Of a DNA stretch of 64,000 nucleotides, positions 43,054-58,885 are shown one piece after another. The notes beneath the pieces were generated by a model. The model did not search any database. It was not told where the DNA came from and worked only from the letters and a program-made list of their open reading frames with translations. Location: positions 1,550,001 through 1,614,000 of the forward strand of contig OY970315.1 in the NCBI GenBank assembly GCA_963716525.1, written 5' to 3'. Position 1 is the stretch's first letter. The number at the start of each line of letters is the position of its first letter. This DNA is from JBBREP01 sp963716525. Its GTDB lineage: Bacteria > Actinomycetota > Acidimicrobiia > IMCC26256 > PALSA-610. Position numbers and translations under genes: made by a program.

Positions 43054-43224
43054 ATGGCGAGCAAGGCGAACGAGAAGCGGGTCAAGGTGACCCTCGCCTG
43101 CGAGGAGTGCAAGCGGCGGAACTACATCACGATGAAGTCGCGCATCAACGACCGTGAGCGCATCGAGATGAAGAAGTACTGCCGGTGGGACAAGAAGCAC
43201 ACGCTGCACCGGGAGACCCGCTGA
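43054..43224 (+). CDS. rpmG: 50S ribosomal protein L33
   Basis: A 56-residue ribosomal protein, MASKANEKRVKVTLACEECK at the start and KKHTLHRETR at the end. The first zinc pair CEEC is kept, but the second is reduced to one cysteine (KYCRWDKKH), so zinc binding is doubtful. It follows tuf1 by 35 bases, with GAGAGAG upstream of the ATG, and belongs to the tRNA-tuf-rpmG-tRNA-Trp-secE order seen in many bacteria. Confidence 0.93.
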   Translation: MASKANEKRVKVTLACEECKRRNYITMKSRINDRERIEMKKYCRWDKKHTLHRETR

Positions 43225-43235
43225 CGCCGCGGCCA

Positions 43236-43262
43236 CGGGCACGCGTGGCACGGATGTGCCCG
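43236..43262 (+). terminator. Hairpin after rpmG
   Basis: CGGGCAC (43236-43242) pairs with GTGCCCG (43256-43262). It lies 12 bases after the rpmG stop and before the sigma-factor gene; no T run follows. Confidence 0.4.
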
Positions 43263-43373
43263 GGCTGACCTGGGCAGACATGTAACCTCTGGAGGTGAGG
43301 CGGGTCGGAAGATCCGCCTCGCTGCGTTCCCGGGGGACGCTCCGCAGCGCGCGTGGCACCGAACGGAGAGCAT

Positions 43374-43946
43374 GTGGACGATCGTGAGCTGATCGAAGCC
43401 GCCCAGGGCGGCGACCGGTCGGCGTTCGAGGAGCTGGTCCGCCGGACCTACCGAGACACCTTCACGCTCGCGCACCGGCTCACCGGTAACGAGGAGGACG
43501 CGCGCGACGTGGCCCAGGATTCGTATCTGCGGGCTTGGAAGGGGATCGGGAAGTTCCGCGGCGAGGCCCAGTTCTCGACGTGGCTCTACCGGATCACCGC
43601 CAACGCCGCCGCGACGCACATGCGCAAGCGCCGCCGGCATCGCAGCGAGTCGCTCGACGATGTCGGCGAGCCCACCGAGTTGCGCTACGAGGCGCAACCC
43701 GTGGCGATGGCCGAGGCCGGCGACCTGCTCGACCGGCTCTCGGCGGCCGTCGACCAGCTGCCGCCGAAGCTGCGGCAGGTGGTGGTGCTGCGCGACGTCT
43801 ACTCGCTGCCCCACGAAGCCATCGCCGAGGAGCTCGGCATCACCGAGACGGCCGCGAAGGTCCGCCTGCACCGCGCCCGGCGCAAGCTGCGCGAGGTCGT
43901 CGTGCCGAGCGGTGAGGAGTACGGAGAGTCAGCCCATGCAGTGTGA
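43374..43946 (+). CDS. ECF-type RNA polymerase sigma factor
   Basis: Extracytoplasmic-function sigma factor, 190 residues. Region 2 is FEELVRRTYRDTFTLAHRLTG, then DVAQDSYLRAWKGIGKFRG and FSTWLYRITANAA; region 4 is LPPKLRQVVVLRDVYSLPHE with the helix-turn-helix ITETAAKVRLHRAR. I prefer GTG 43374 because GGAG ends five bases before it; GTG 43353 in frame adds seven residues. The end overlaps the next gene by 11 bases, which encodes its likely anti-sigma factor. The pair lies inside the usual rpmG to tRNA-Trp neighbourhood. Confidence 0.93.
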   Translation: MDDRELIEAAQGGDRSAFEELVRRTYRDTFTLAHRLTGNEEDARDVAQDSYLRAWKGIGKFRGEAQFSTWLYRITANAAATHMRKRRRHRSESLDDVGEPTELRYEAQPVAMAEAGDLLDRLSAAVDQLPPKLRQVVVLRDVYSLPHEAIAEELGITETAAKVRLHRARRKLREVVVPSGEEYGESAHAV

Positions 43947-44295
43947 AGAGGTTGCCGAGCTGCTTCCCGCGCTGGTCGACAGCGACGAGCGGAACCTTGG
44001 GGTGGAAGCCCACGTCGAGTCCTGCCTGCGATGCCAGGCCGAGGTGGCGCGATACCGCAAGCTGCTGCGCGCGATGGCGCTCCTGCGCACCCGGTATCTC
44101 GAGCCGAGCCCGTCGGCGCTGGTGCAGACGCTGGCGGCGCTCGAAGCCGACCTCGAACGCGGCGTCGCGAGGGCGACGCTGTCGGGCAAGCGCCTCGCCT
44201 ATGCGGGGGCCATCGGCGGCACCGTCGCCACCGCGGCGACCGTGGCCGCCCTCATCGCCCGCAACCGCAAGCGCGGCCTCCGCATGGTCGGCTGA
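43936..44295 (+). CDS. Anti-sigma factor with putative zinc-finger (ZAS) domain
   Basis: A 119-residue membrane protein that probably holds the overlapping ECF sigma factor inactive. The N-terminal ZAS motif is HVESCLRCQ with an upstream MQCEEV cysteine, followed by a helical linker and one transmembrane segment (AYAGAIGGTVATAATVAALI) with a short basic tail outside. The ZAS cysteines suggest redox control in many relatives; the signal here is unknown. Confidence 0.85.
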   Translation: MQCEEVAELLPALVDSDERNLGVEAHVESCLRCQAEVARYRKLLRAMALLRTRYLEPSPSALVQTLAALEADLERGVARATLSGKRLAYAGAIGGTVATAATVAALIARNRKRGLRMVG

Positions 44296-44301
44296 GACCA
44301 C

Positions 44302-44345
44302 CATGCGTCGTTTGGGTACCAAATAGCGGTCCCAAACGACGCATG
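44302..44345. terminator. 15-bp hairpin between the anti-sigma and acyltransferase genes
   Basis: The arms 44302-44316 and 44331-44345 pair perfectly, with a further short inner stem. It lies between convergent genes and begins six bases after the anti-sigma stop, so it fits a two-way terminator. Confidence 0.7.
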
Positions 44346-44351
44346 CCGCGG

Positions 44352-45565
44352 TTAGGGGACTCGCCGGGAGAGGCGGATCGCCGGGCGTTCGACCAGGCGG
44401 TACGACAGGTAGGCGACCGCGACCGTGGCGGGCAGGCCGACCGCGGTGACCTTGAGCATCGTCTGGCCGCTCGTGGCGTCGAACCAGTGGCCGGCGAGCC
44501 AGCGGATGATCGCCCAGTGCCACAGGTAGATCGCGTAGCTGATCGACCCGAGGAACATCGCCGGGCGCGAGCTCATCGCCGCCCGCACTCGCCCGCGCTG
44601 CGCGAGGCCGAGCACGGCGGGGAGCAGCAGCGCGGTGACGACGACCCACTGCAGCGCGAAATGCGCGAGCCCTTCCCACGCCGGAATGGCATCGATCCTG
44701 ATGATGGCGCCGTCGGTGATATCGGCCAGCACGGTGTCGGTGAGGAAGGCCAATACGGCCGTGCCGGCGCACCAACCCGGGTGGTCGGCACACCACGCGA
44801 CCGCCCGGGCGCGGCGCCGCCGCCCGCGATCGTGACGCTCACGATCGCGATGGCCATCCCGGTGCCGAAGAACGCGAGATACACAGGCAGCACGGTGACC
44901 CAGGTCGGGGGCGCGCCGTACACCAGCCAGAGGCGCGCCGCGACACCCGCGACGACCACGGCGGCGACGCCGATCCGGTGCGCCCGCAAGGGTTCACGCC
45001 TCGACGCGCGGCGCATCGCGAGCGCGAACAGCGGCAGCGCCGCGTAGAACGTGACCTCGGCAGTGAGCGTCCAGGCCTGGATCATCCCTTCGAACACGAT
45101 GCCGTGGCCGGTCCCGCCGGGCACGTACCACTGCACGAGCCCGAGGTTCGCGGCCCAGTGCCCGGGCCCGCGCAATGTGATCTGGTCGCTCACGACGAGG
45201 ACGGTGGCGATGAGCGCCACCCAGTAGGCGGGGTAGATACGCAGCACGCGCCGCGCCACGTACGACGAGGTCGACGGTTCGGGCGCGCCGCCAACGTGGC
45301 GTGCGACGAACGGCCGGTACATCACGAATCCGGAGATCGCGAAGAAGATCGGGACGCCCACCTGGAGCTGGTCGAACCAGGCGCGCACGTAGCGGTCGAC
45401 GCCGACCGCGTGGTAGCCGAAGCCCTGCCCGTAGCGGGTCTCGGAGACGTGGATGAAGAACACCGCGAGCGCCGCGAGGGCGCGCAGTCCCTCGATGCAA
45501 TCGAAGCGGACCGACGCCGCCCCGGCCGGTGCCGGCGTATCGACCGTGAGTGTTCCCGCTGCCAC
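44352..45565 (-). CDS. Membrane acyltransferase of the OafA/YrhL type, one frame break
   Basis: Acyltransferase 3 family, about 404 codons, with roughly ten hydrophobic helices. The N-terminal part has IEGLRALAALAVFFIHVSE with the catalytic histidine, then FFAISGFVMYRPFV and YPAYWVALIATV; the C-terminal part reads FLTDTVLADITDGAIIRIDA and ends ERPAIRLSRRVP. The frame breaks at about 44800-44815 within a C/G-rich stretch, consistent with one missing base. GTG 45565 is the start, with a GGGGGTGAG ribosome binding site supplied by a dispersed repeat copy. It probably acetylates or acylates a cell-surface glycan; the substrate is unknown. Confidence 0.85.
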
Positions 45566-45569
45566 GTCT

Positions 45570-45586
45570 CACCCCCGCTCGCCTGC
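45570..45586 (-). repeat. Dispersed GC-rich repeat copy before the acyltransferase
   Basis: CACCCCCGCTCGCCTGC on the plus strand matches the start of each unit of the 57630 array. On the minus strand it reads GGCGAGCGGGGGTG and lies just before the GTG start. Confidence 0.55.
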
Positions 45587-45831
45587 TCCGCGGGCTCTCC
45601 GCGCGTCCTCCGCGGGCGTGCGCCTCACGACCGCCGCACGACCGCCGCCTTGCGCCCCCATGGGCACTGCGATCGTAACGACGGGCCTGCACCGCGACCA
45701 GGCCCGTGACCGGTGGTGTGACCGGAGCCGTGCCGGCGCGCGGGCCGGGCTCGGGCGTGCTGCTCTGGTATCGTGACCATTCGGCCGTCGCGCGGGCGGC
45801 CGATCCCTGGATCCCCAAAACAGTTGGACCT

Positions 45832-45904
45832 AGGGTCGTAGCTCAACTGGTAGAGCACCGGTCTCCAAAACCGGCGGTTGGGGGTTCGATTCCCTCCGGC
45901 CCTG
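45832..45904 (+). tRNA. tRNA-Trp (CCA)
   Basis: A 73-base tRNA: acceptor AGGGTCG pairs with CGGCCCT (one T-G pair), anticodon stem CCGGT/ACCGG with CCA at 45865-45867, T-loop TTCGATT, discriminator G45904. It stands before secE, as in many bacteria. Confidence 0.96.
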
Positions 45905-45942
45905 CTCGGACACCCCCGGCGCCCCGATGGCGAGGCGAAGCC

Positions 45943-46230
45943 ATGAGTATGAACCGACAGACCAAACGCCAGATGGCGAAGACGGGCATGGACCAGCCGC
46001 GCCGGACACCGCCGTCGAAGACCGCCACCGCCACGCTGCCGAAGGCCCGCACGACTCCTGCCCAGTACATGCGCGAGGTGCAGGGCGAGATGCGCAAGGT
46101 CGTGTGGCCGACGCGTCCCGAGGTCATCAACTCGACGGTCATCGTGGTGATCGCCATCGTCATCATGGGCACGCTGATCTTCGGGTTCGACTGGTTCTCG
46201 GTGCACCTCGCCAACTTCTTGTTCGGATAG
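45943..46230 (+). CDS. secE: Preprotein translocase subunit SecE
   Basis: Essential small clamp subunit of the SecYEG channel, 95 residues. A basic, Pro/Thr-rich N-terminus is followed by the amphipathic SecE helix (YMREVQGEMRKVVWPTRPEV) and one transmembrane helix (VIVVIAIVIMGTLIFGF). It precedes nusG by eight bases, the conserved secE-nusG pair. Confidence 0.96.
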   Translation: MSMNRQTKRQMAKTGMDQPRRTPPSKTATATLPKARTTPAQYMREVQGEMRKVVWPTRPEVINSTVIVVIAIVIMGTLIFGFDWFSVHLANFLFG

Positions 46231-46238
46231 GCCACCCA

Positions 46239-47081
46239 ATGGACGACGAGCACCAGCCCGAGCAAGAGCCGGACACGGGCGCGCCCGGTCCGGGTTCCGA
46301 CGATCTCCCCGAGACGGCGCCCGAATCCCGGGCCGAGCTCCCCGAGGACGCCGCCCCCGCCCCCGCCGCCCTTGACGCGCCCGCGCCCGACGACAACGAC
46401 GCCGCCGCGCCCGAGCCTGTCGCGCCCCCCGAGCCCGTCGCGCCCCCCGAAGACGCCGAGCTGCCCGACGACGCCGAGCTCGTCGACGTGATCGAGGCGC
46501 CGCGCCCGAAGCCGGAAAGCCCCTACGACCGGCCCGGGCGCTGGTACGTCGTGCACACCTACGCGGGCTACGAGAACAAGGTGAAGCAGAACCTCGCGAG
46601 CCGCGTCCGCTCGATGGCGGTCGAGGAGAAGATCTTCGAGGTCGTCATCCCCATGGAGGACGTCATCGAGTTCAAGGGTGGCCGCAAGCACGTGGTGCAG
46701 CGCAAGCTCTACCCGGGCTACCTCTACATCCGCATGGAGCTCGACGACGACAGCTGGTACGTCGTGCGCAACACGCCCGGCGTCACCGGCTTCGTGGGCA
46801 GCGGGGCCCGTCCCGTGCCGCTGTCGCGGCGCGAGGTCGAGGAGATCCTCGGCATGCCCACCGAGGAGGACGGCGGGGGCGCCGAGCCGGCGAAGAAGGC
46901 GCGGCCCCGTCTCGAGTACGACGTGGGCGAGCAGGTCCGCGTCGTCAACGGTCCGTTCGCCGACTTCAACGGCATCATCAGCGAGATCGACGTCGATCGC
47001 TCGAAGCTCAAGGTGCTGGTCAACATCTTCGGTCGTGAGACACCCGTCGAGCTCGAGTTCGGCGACGTCGCCAAGCTCTAA
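46239..47081 (+). CDS. nusG: Transcription termination/antitermination factor NusG
   Basis: Transcription factor linking RNA polymerase, Rho and the ribosome, 280 residues. About the first 95 residues are an acidic, Pro/Ala-rich extension with EPVAPPEPVAPPED-like repeats, typical of actinobacterial NusG. Then follow the NGN domain (RWYVVHTYAGYENKVKQNLA) and the KOW domain (VRVVNGPFADFNGIISEID). The ATG at 46239 is supported by its position just after secE. Confidence 0.95.
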   Translation: MDDEHQPEQEPDTGAPGPGSDDLPETAPESRAELPEDAAPAPAALDAPAPDDNDAAAPEPVAPPEPVAPPEDAELPDDAELVDVIEAPRPKPESPYDRPGRWYVVHTYAGYENKVKQNLASRVRSMAVEEKIFEVVIPMEDVIEFKGGRKHVVQRKLYPGYLYIRMELDDDSWYVVRNTPGVTGFVGSGARPVPLSRREVEEILGMPTEEDGGGAEPAKKARPRLEYDVGEQVRVVNGPFADFNGIISEIDVDRSKLKVLVNIFGRETPVELEFGDVAKL

Positions 47082-47103
47082 TCAGTCGAAAGAAACGTCA
47101 ACG

Positions 47104-47533
47104 ATGGCAAAGAAGAAAGTCGCTGCAGTCGTCAAGATCCAGATCGCCGCGGGGCAGGCCACCGCGGCGCCGCCGGTCGGCACCGCGCTCGGTCCGCACG
47201 GCATCAACATCATGGACTTCGTGAAGCAGTACAACGCGCAGACCGAGGGTCGAGCGCGGCATGGTGATCCCGGCCGAGATCACGATCTTCGAGGATCGCA
47301 GCTTCTCGTTCATCACCAAGACCCCGCCCACGCCCCGCCTGGTGCTGCAGGCTGCCGGACTCGAGAAGGGCGCGCAGAGCCCCCGCACCGAGACCGCGGG
47401 CTCCATCACGATGGCGCAGGTGCGCGAGATCGCGCAGATCAAGATGCCCGACCTCAACGCCATCGATCTCGACGGCGCCGCCGCGCAGGTGGCCGGCACC
47501 GCTCGCTCGATGGGCATCGAGGTCAGGGACTGA
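47104..47533 (+). CDS. rplK: 50S ribosomal protein L11, one frame break
   Basis: L11 of the GTPase-associated centre, about 143 codons. The first frame (MAKKKVAAVVKIQIAAGQAT to QYNAQTEGR) gives the N-terminal domain; the second (GMVIPAEITIFEDRSFSFIT to VRD) gives the RNA-binding domain. The break is at about 47248-47258 (GGTCGAGCGCGGC), consistent with two missing bases (an AG unit) or one extra. As L11 is nearly always present and conserved, a sequencing error is likely. Confidence 0.9.
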
Positions 47534-47611
47534 GCACCACTCGCCGGCGACCACCTCATCGCCGGGTGACGAGACGAACGAGGTACCGACCACACTCGGA
47601 AGGGACACGCA

Positions 47612-48316
47612 ATGGCGAACAAGACGAAGGTGTACGTCGACGCGCTGAAGCGCTACGACCAAAACCAGCTCCACGAGCCGGCCGAGGCGATGGAGCTCGT
47701 GAAGTCGCTGTCGAAGCGCAAGTTCGACGAGACCGTCGAGATCTCGTTCCGGCTCGGCATCGACCCCCGCAAGGCCGACCAGATGCTGCGCGGCACGGTC
47801 GCGTTACCGGCCGGCACGGGCAAGACCGCCCGCATCGCGGTGTTCGCGGTGGGCGACGCGGCGCGTGACGCCGAAGCCGCCGGCGCCGACGTGGTGGGCG
47901 CCGAAGACCTCGTGAAGCGCATCCAGAACGAGAACTTCCTCGACTTCGACGTGGCCATCGCCACGCCCGACATGATGGCCCAGGTGGGTCGGCTCGGCCG
48001 CGTGCTCGGGCCCCGGGGCTTGATGCCGAACCCCAAGACGGGCACGGTCACCACCGACGTGGGCCACGCGGTGAGCGAGTTCAAGGGCGGCAAGGTCGAG
48101 TACCGCACCGACCGCCACGGCAACCTCCACGTGCCGATCGGGAAGGTGAGCTTCCCGCCCGACGACCTCGTCACGAACTTCGCGGCCGTGCTCGACGAGG
48201 TGCACCGGGCCAAGCCGGCCTCGGCGAAGGGCCGCTACATCAGGTCGATCACCACCAGCTCCACGATGGGACCGGGCGTCAAGATCAACCCCGACACCAA
48301 GCCGGTCAAGGTCTGA
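47612..48316 (+). CDS. rplA: 50S ribosomal protein L1
   Basis: L1-stalk protein, 234 residues, starting MANKTKVYVDALKRYDQNQL and including the family segment GRLGRVLGPRGLMPNPKTGT. It follows rplK by 78 bases. In many bacteria free L1 represses its own operon; whether the leader supports that here is not shown. Confidence 0.96.
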   Translation: MANKTKVYVDALKRYDQNQLHEPAEAMELVKSLSKRKFDETVEISFRLGIDPRKADQMLRGTVALPAGTGKTARIAVFAVGDAARDAEAAGADVVGAEDLVKRIQNENFLDFDVAIATPDMMAQVGRLGRVLGPRGLMPNPKTGTVTTDVGHAVSEFKGGKVEYRTDRHGNLHVPIGKVSFPPDDLVTNFAAVLDEVHRAKPASAKGRYIRSITTSSTMGPGVKINPDTKPVKV

Positions 48317-48349
48317 GCCGGCCGGCCCGAGCCCGGGTCGCACTGCTAC

Positions 48350-48530
48350 AGTGCCGGCCCGCAACACCCACCGAAGACCTCCGGTCGCTTGCGGTAATGG
48401 GAACCCCGCCTGCGGGGCCCGCCGGACGAGGTGCAACCTGGACGAGCTGCTCGTCGGCTCTGCTCACGGGACGCCCTCTGCTTCGGTGCGTCCCGTGTTT
48501 CGCGTTCCGAGCCCGCCCAGGGGAGCCGAG
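48350..48530 (+). ncRNA. Candidate L10 leader RNA
   Basis: The 214-base gap between rplA and rplJ is the usual place of the L10(L12)4-binding autoregulatory leader. It contains ACCGAAGACCTCCGGTCGCT and the TAATGGGAACC segment near 48383-48405, resembling the conserved kink-turn/L11-binding-like part of the family. The call rests on position and these short matches; a covariance-model search would decide. Confidence 0.55.
48465..48497 (+). terminator. Attenuator hairpin in the rplJ leader
   Basis: CACGGGACGC (48465-48474) pairs perfectly with GCGTCCCGTG (48488-48497), followed by TTTCGCGTT. It lies 33 bases before the rplJ start and fits the attenuation hairpin of an L10 leader. Confidence 0.6.
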
Positions 48531-49150
48531 ATGGCGCTCAAAGCCGATCCGACCACACCGCAGATCGCCAAGAAGGCGGCGGTGATCGACGAGATCTCGG
48601 CCAAGCTGCGTGAGGCCGACGCCGCGGTGCTCACCGAGTACCGCGGGCTCACGGTCACCCAGATCGCCGAGCTGCGGGCCGTGCTGCGCCCCGCCGGCGC
48701 CGAGTACAAGATCTACAAGAACACGCTCGTGCGGCGGGCCGCCGGTGACGCCGGTTTCGGCGAGCAGCTCGAGGCCCTGCTCACCGGCCCGGTCGCCGTC
48801 GCTTTCGTGCGGGGCGACGCCGCGGGCGCGGCGAAGGCGCTGCGTGATTTCGCCCGGACCACGCCGGCGCTGGTGCTGAAGGGCGGCGTGCTCGGCGAGC
48901 GGACGCTCTCCACCGCCGACGTCGACGCGCTCGCGGAGCTGCCCCGCGCGAGCAGCTGCTCTCGCAGATCGCGGGCCTGTTCGAGGCGCCGCTCGCCCAG
49001 ACCGCCGGCGTCCTCCAGGCCCTGCTGCGCGACACCGTGGGGTTGGTGGGCGCCCTCATCGACAAGCAAGGCAACCAAGAGCCCGCAAGCCCGGCCGGGG
49101 AACCGGTCGAGGAGCCCGCGCCGTCCGGCGCCGGTACCCCGCAGGCCTGA
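48531..49150 (+). CDS. rplJ: 50S ribosomal protein L10, one frame break
   Basis: Stalk-base protein L10, about 206 codons. The first frame has MALKADPTTPQIAKKAAVID and LTEYRGLTVTQIAELRAVLR; after DALAELP it becomes nonsense, while the other frame continues REQLLSQIAGLFEAPLAQTA to a Pro/Glu-rich end. The break is in a C4 run at 48942-48945, where one more C restores AELPPREQLL. GGGGAG lies five bases before ATG 48531. Confidence 0.9.
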
Positions 49151-49185
49151 ACAGCCGCCGAATCCGACCAACAGGAGCTGATCCA

Positions 49186-49575
49186 ATGGCGACGATGTCC
49201 ACCGAGGACCTCATCGAGGTCTTCAAGAGCATGACCGTGCTCGAGCTGAGCGAGTTCAAGAAGGCCTTCGAGGACGCTTTCGACGTGACGGCCGCCGCGC
49301 CGGTCGCGGTCGCCGCGCTGGCGCCGGGCGCCGGTGCCGGTGCCGCCGAGGCCGCCGAGGAGAAGGACGAGTTCGATGTCGTGCTCACCGGCGCAGGCGA
49401 CAAGAAGATCCAGGTGATCAAGGTCGTGCGCGAGCTCACGAGCCTGGGCCTCAAGGAGGCCAAGGATCTCGTGGATTCGGCTCCCAAGCCGGTGCTCGAG
49501 CACGCCAACAAGGACGACGCCGAGAAGGCCAAGGCCAAGTTGGAGGAGGCCGGCGCCGGCGTCGAGCTCCGCTAG
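49186..49575 (+). CDS. rplL: 50S ribosomal protein L7/L12
   Basis: Stalk protein that recruits translation GTPases, 129 residues. It has the N-terminal dimer helix region (STEDLIEVFKSMTVLELSEF), an Ala/Gly hinge (AALAPGAGAGAAEAAEE) and the conserved C-terminal domain (KIQVIKVVRELTSLGLKEAK). It follows rplJ by 35 bases and precedes the rpoB promoter region. Confidence 0.97.
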   Translation: MATMSTEDLIEVFKSMTVLELSEFKKAFEDAFDVTAAAPVAVAALAPGAGAGAAEAAEEKDEFDVVLTGAGDKKIQVIKVVRELTSLGLKEAKDLVDSAPKPVLEHANKDDAEKAKAKLEEAGAGVELR

Positions 49576-49590
49576 CGGGGCAGGGCGGGG

Positions 49591-49620
49591 GCGTTTTGCG
49601 GTTGCAAACGCTGCGGTTTT
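49591..49620 (+). terminator. Hairpin with T-rich end after rplL
   Basis: GCGTTTTGC (49591-49599) pairs with GCAAACGC (49604-49611) with one bulged T, followed by TGCGGTTTT. A partial terminator here is common between rplL and rpoB. Confidence 0.55.
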
Positions 49621-49709
49621 GCTCCACAGAGCCTTGCGCGCGGCGCCGAGTCGGCGTATGGTGCGGCGGGTGATCGCAGGCCGTGAGGCCTGTGGGCGTC
49701 GCTGTGCCT

Positions 49710-49738
49710 TTGCACGCGAAGCTGAAGGCCGCTACACT
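49710..49738 (+). promoter_or_regulatory. Promoter for rpoBC, TTGCAC-17-TACACT
   Basis: TTGCAC (49710-49715), a 17-base spacer and TACACT (49733-49738) give a near-consensus vegetative promoter inside the 351-base rplL-rpoB gap. A six-base hairpin (49677-49692) lies just upstream. The remainder of the gap, about 185 bases of leader to the rpoB start, shows no open frame or other element I can name. Confidence 0.65.
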
Positions 49739-49926
49739 GCTCGGTAGCCGTGTCTCTCCGCCCGTCGCCGCCGCTCCATCTTCTTCTCCCGGCGCGCACG
49801 GAATCAGCCCCGTCAGCTTCGACGGCCGCCTGCGTGCCGGCCGCATCCACTGCGGTCGCCTCACCCGTGCGGCGACGGCGCGACCCGGTTGTCCACCGCG
49901 TTCTCCTTGGAATGGAGTGACCCCCC

Positions 49927-53401
<3,475 letters not shown>

Positions 53402-53452
53402 AACTTCACTGCCCCAACTGCTCCAGACGCTTTCGATCAGAAGAGAGTCACT

Positions 53453-57616
<4,164 letters not shown>

Positions 57617-57629
57617 TCGGCCAGCACCA

Positions 57630-57826
57630 CCCCCGCTCGCCTGCGGCTCGCGCCCCGAGGGGCAGGCACACCCCCGCTCGCCTGCGGCTCGCGCCCCGAG
57701 GGGCAGGCACACCCCCGCTCGCCTGCGGCTCGCGCCCCGAGGGGCAGGCACACCCCCGCTCGCCTGCGGCTCGCGCCCCGAGGGGCAGGCACACCCCCGC
57801 TCGCCTGCGGCTCTCCGCCGCAGGCG
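57630..57826 (+). repeat. Array of a 41-bp GC-rich repeat between rpoC and rpsL
   Basis: Copies begin at 57630, 57671, 57712, 57753 and 57794, exactly 41 bases apart; the first four are identical and the fifth diverges after about 20 bases. Each contains GCCCCGAGGGGC, a small palindrome. The fifth copy is folded into a perfect hairpin at 57802-57826. The 330-base gap contains no convincing gene; small open frames across it reflect the repeat. Reverse-orientation single copies occur in nuoD2, at nuoN2 and before the acyltransferase. Confidence 0.92.
57802..57826 (+). terminator. Perfect 10-bp hairpin at the end of the 41-bp array
   Basis: CGCCTGCGGC (57802-57811) pairs with GCCGCAGGCG (57817-57826) around TCTCC. 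The left arm is part of the last repeat copy. It could end rpoBC transcription; no T run follows. Confidence 0.5.
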
Positions 57827-57829
57827 CGC

Positions 57830-57860
57830 TTGGGGTGCGGGGGCGCCTGCGCTGTAGGCT
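57830..57860 (+). promoter_or_regulatory. Weak promoter-like region before rpsL
   Basis: TTGGGG (57830-57835) and TGTAGGCT (57853-57860) are at about 17 bases spacing, 87 bases before the rpsL start. Between them and the gene lies a run of CGTCACT/CGTTACT-like repeats (about 57886-57918). Moderately plausible as the str operon promoter. Confidence 0.3.
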
Positions 57861-57946
57861 TTCTCGGCCCTCCAAAGGGCCCCGCGTCACTCGTCACTCG
57901 TTACTCACTAGTCGTCACCATTGTTCCAACAGCAGTAAGGACACGC

Positions 57947-58320
57947 GTGCCCACGATCGCCCAGTTGGTCCGCAAGGGCCGGGAGTCGAAGACCACCAAG
58001 ACCAAGACGCCGGCGCTCAAGGGTTCGCCGCAGCGTCGGGGTGTGTGCACGCGCGTCTACACGAACACGCCGAAGAAGCCGAACTCCGCGCTGCGCAAGG
58101 TCGCGCGCGCGTGCGCCTCACCTCGGGTGTGGAGGTCACGGCCTACATCCCCGGAGAGGGCCACAACCTGCAGGAGCACTCCATCGTGCTGGTGCGCGGC
58201 GGCCGCGTGAAGGACCTTCCGGGCGTTCGCTACAAGATCATCCGCGGCGCGCTCGACGCGTCCGGTGTCGCGAAGCGCAAGCAGGCGCGCAGCCGCTACG
58301 GCGCCAAGAGGGAGAAGTAG
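57947..58320 (+). CDS. rpsL: 30S ribosomal protein S12, one frame break
   Basis: Decoding-centre protein S12, about 124 codons. GTG 57947 gives MPTIAQLVRKGRESKTTKTK and, after KPNSALRKVAR, the frame shifts to VRLTSGVEVTAYIPGEGHNL and ends SRYGAKREK. The break is in the CG tract at 58102-58112, consistent with one extra CG unit. The streptomycin-site segments (KTPALKGSPQRRG and GRVKDLPGVRY) are normal. An uncorrected error is likely in such a gene. Confidence 0.92.
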
Positions 58321-58324
58321 TCCT

Positions 58325-58795
58325 ATGCCGCGCAAGGGCCCGGCACCGCGCCGCGAGTTGATGCCCGACCCGATCTACCGGTCGGTCGTCGTCACCCAGG
58401 TGGTCAACAAGGTGATGGAACGCGGCAAGCGCTCGCGTTCCGAAGCGATCGTCTACGCGGCCCTGCGCGAGATCGAGGCCAAGACGCAACAGGAGCCGGT
58501 CACGGTGCTCAAGCGCGCCGTCGAGAACGTGCGGCCCGCGCTCGAGGTGAAGAGCCGCCGCGTGGGCGGCGCCACCTACCAGGTGCCGATGGAGGTCCGG
58601 CCCCGCCGGGCCACCACGCTCGCGATCCGCTGGATCGTCGGCTTCTCCCGACAGCGCCGGGAGCGCACCATGGCCGAGCGGCTCGCCGCCGAACTGATGG
58701 ATGCCAGCAACGGGATCGGGGCGTCCATCAAGCGGCGGGAAGACCTGCAGAAGATGGCCGAGTCCAACAAGGCCTTCGCTCACTTCCGCTGGTAG
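58325..58795 (+). CDS. rpsG: 30S ribosomal protein S7
   Basis: Head-nucleating protein S7, 156 residues, starting MPRKGPAPRRELMPDPIYRS, with VGGATYQVPMEVRPRRATTL and the C-terminal AESNKAFAHFRW. It follows rpsL by four bases and is followed by fusA, the classic str order. Confidence 0.97.
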   Translation: MPRKGPAPRRELMPDPIYRSVVVTQVVNKVMERGKRSRSEAIVYAALREIEAKTQQEPVTVLKRAVENVRPALEVKSRRVGGATYQVPMEVRPRRATTLAIRWIVGFSRQRRERTMAERLAAELMDASNGIGASIKRREDLQKMAESNKAFAHFRW

Positions 58796-58885
58796 GCGGC
58801 CGACGAAAGCACTAGGTGGACCGGCCGGGCATCAGCGCCCGGCTTTCGGTGTTCCCCTCCACAAGCAACACGAAAGAGCAAGGCA

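Noticed and set aside
45600..45830. Small open frames on both strands between the acyltransferase and tRNA-Trp
   Set aside because: They have no ribosome binding site, no family resemblance and biased Arg/Ala/Gly composition, as expected of GC-rich non-coding DNA.
57630..57826. CRISPR array
   Set aside because: The 41-bp units are directly adjacent and identical, with no unique spacers, and no cas genes are near.
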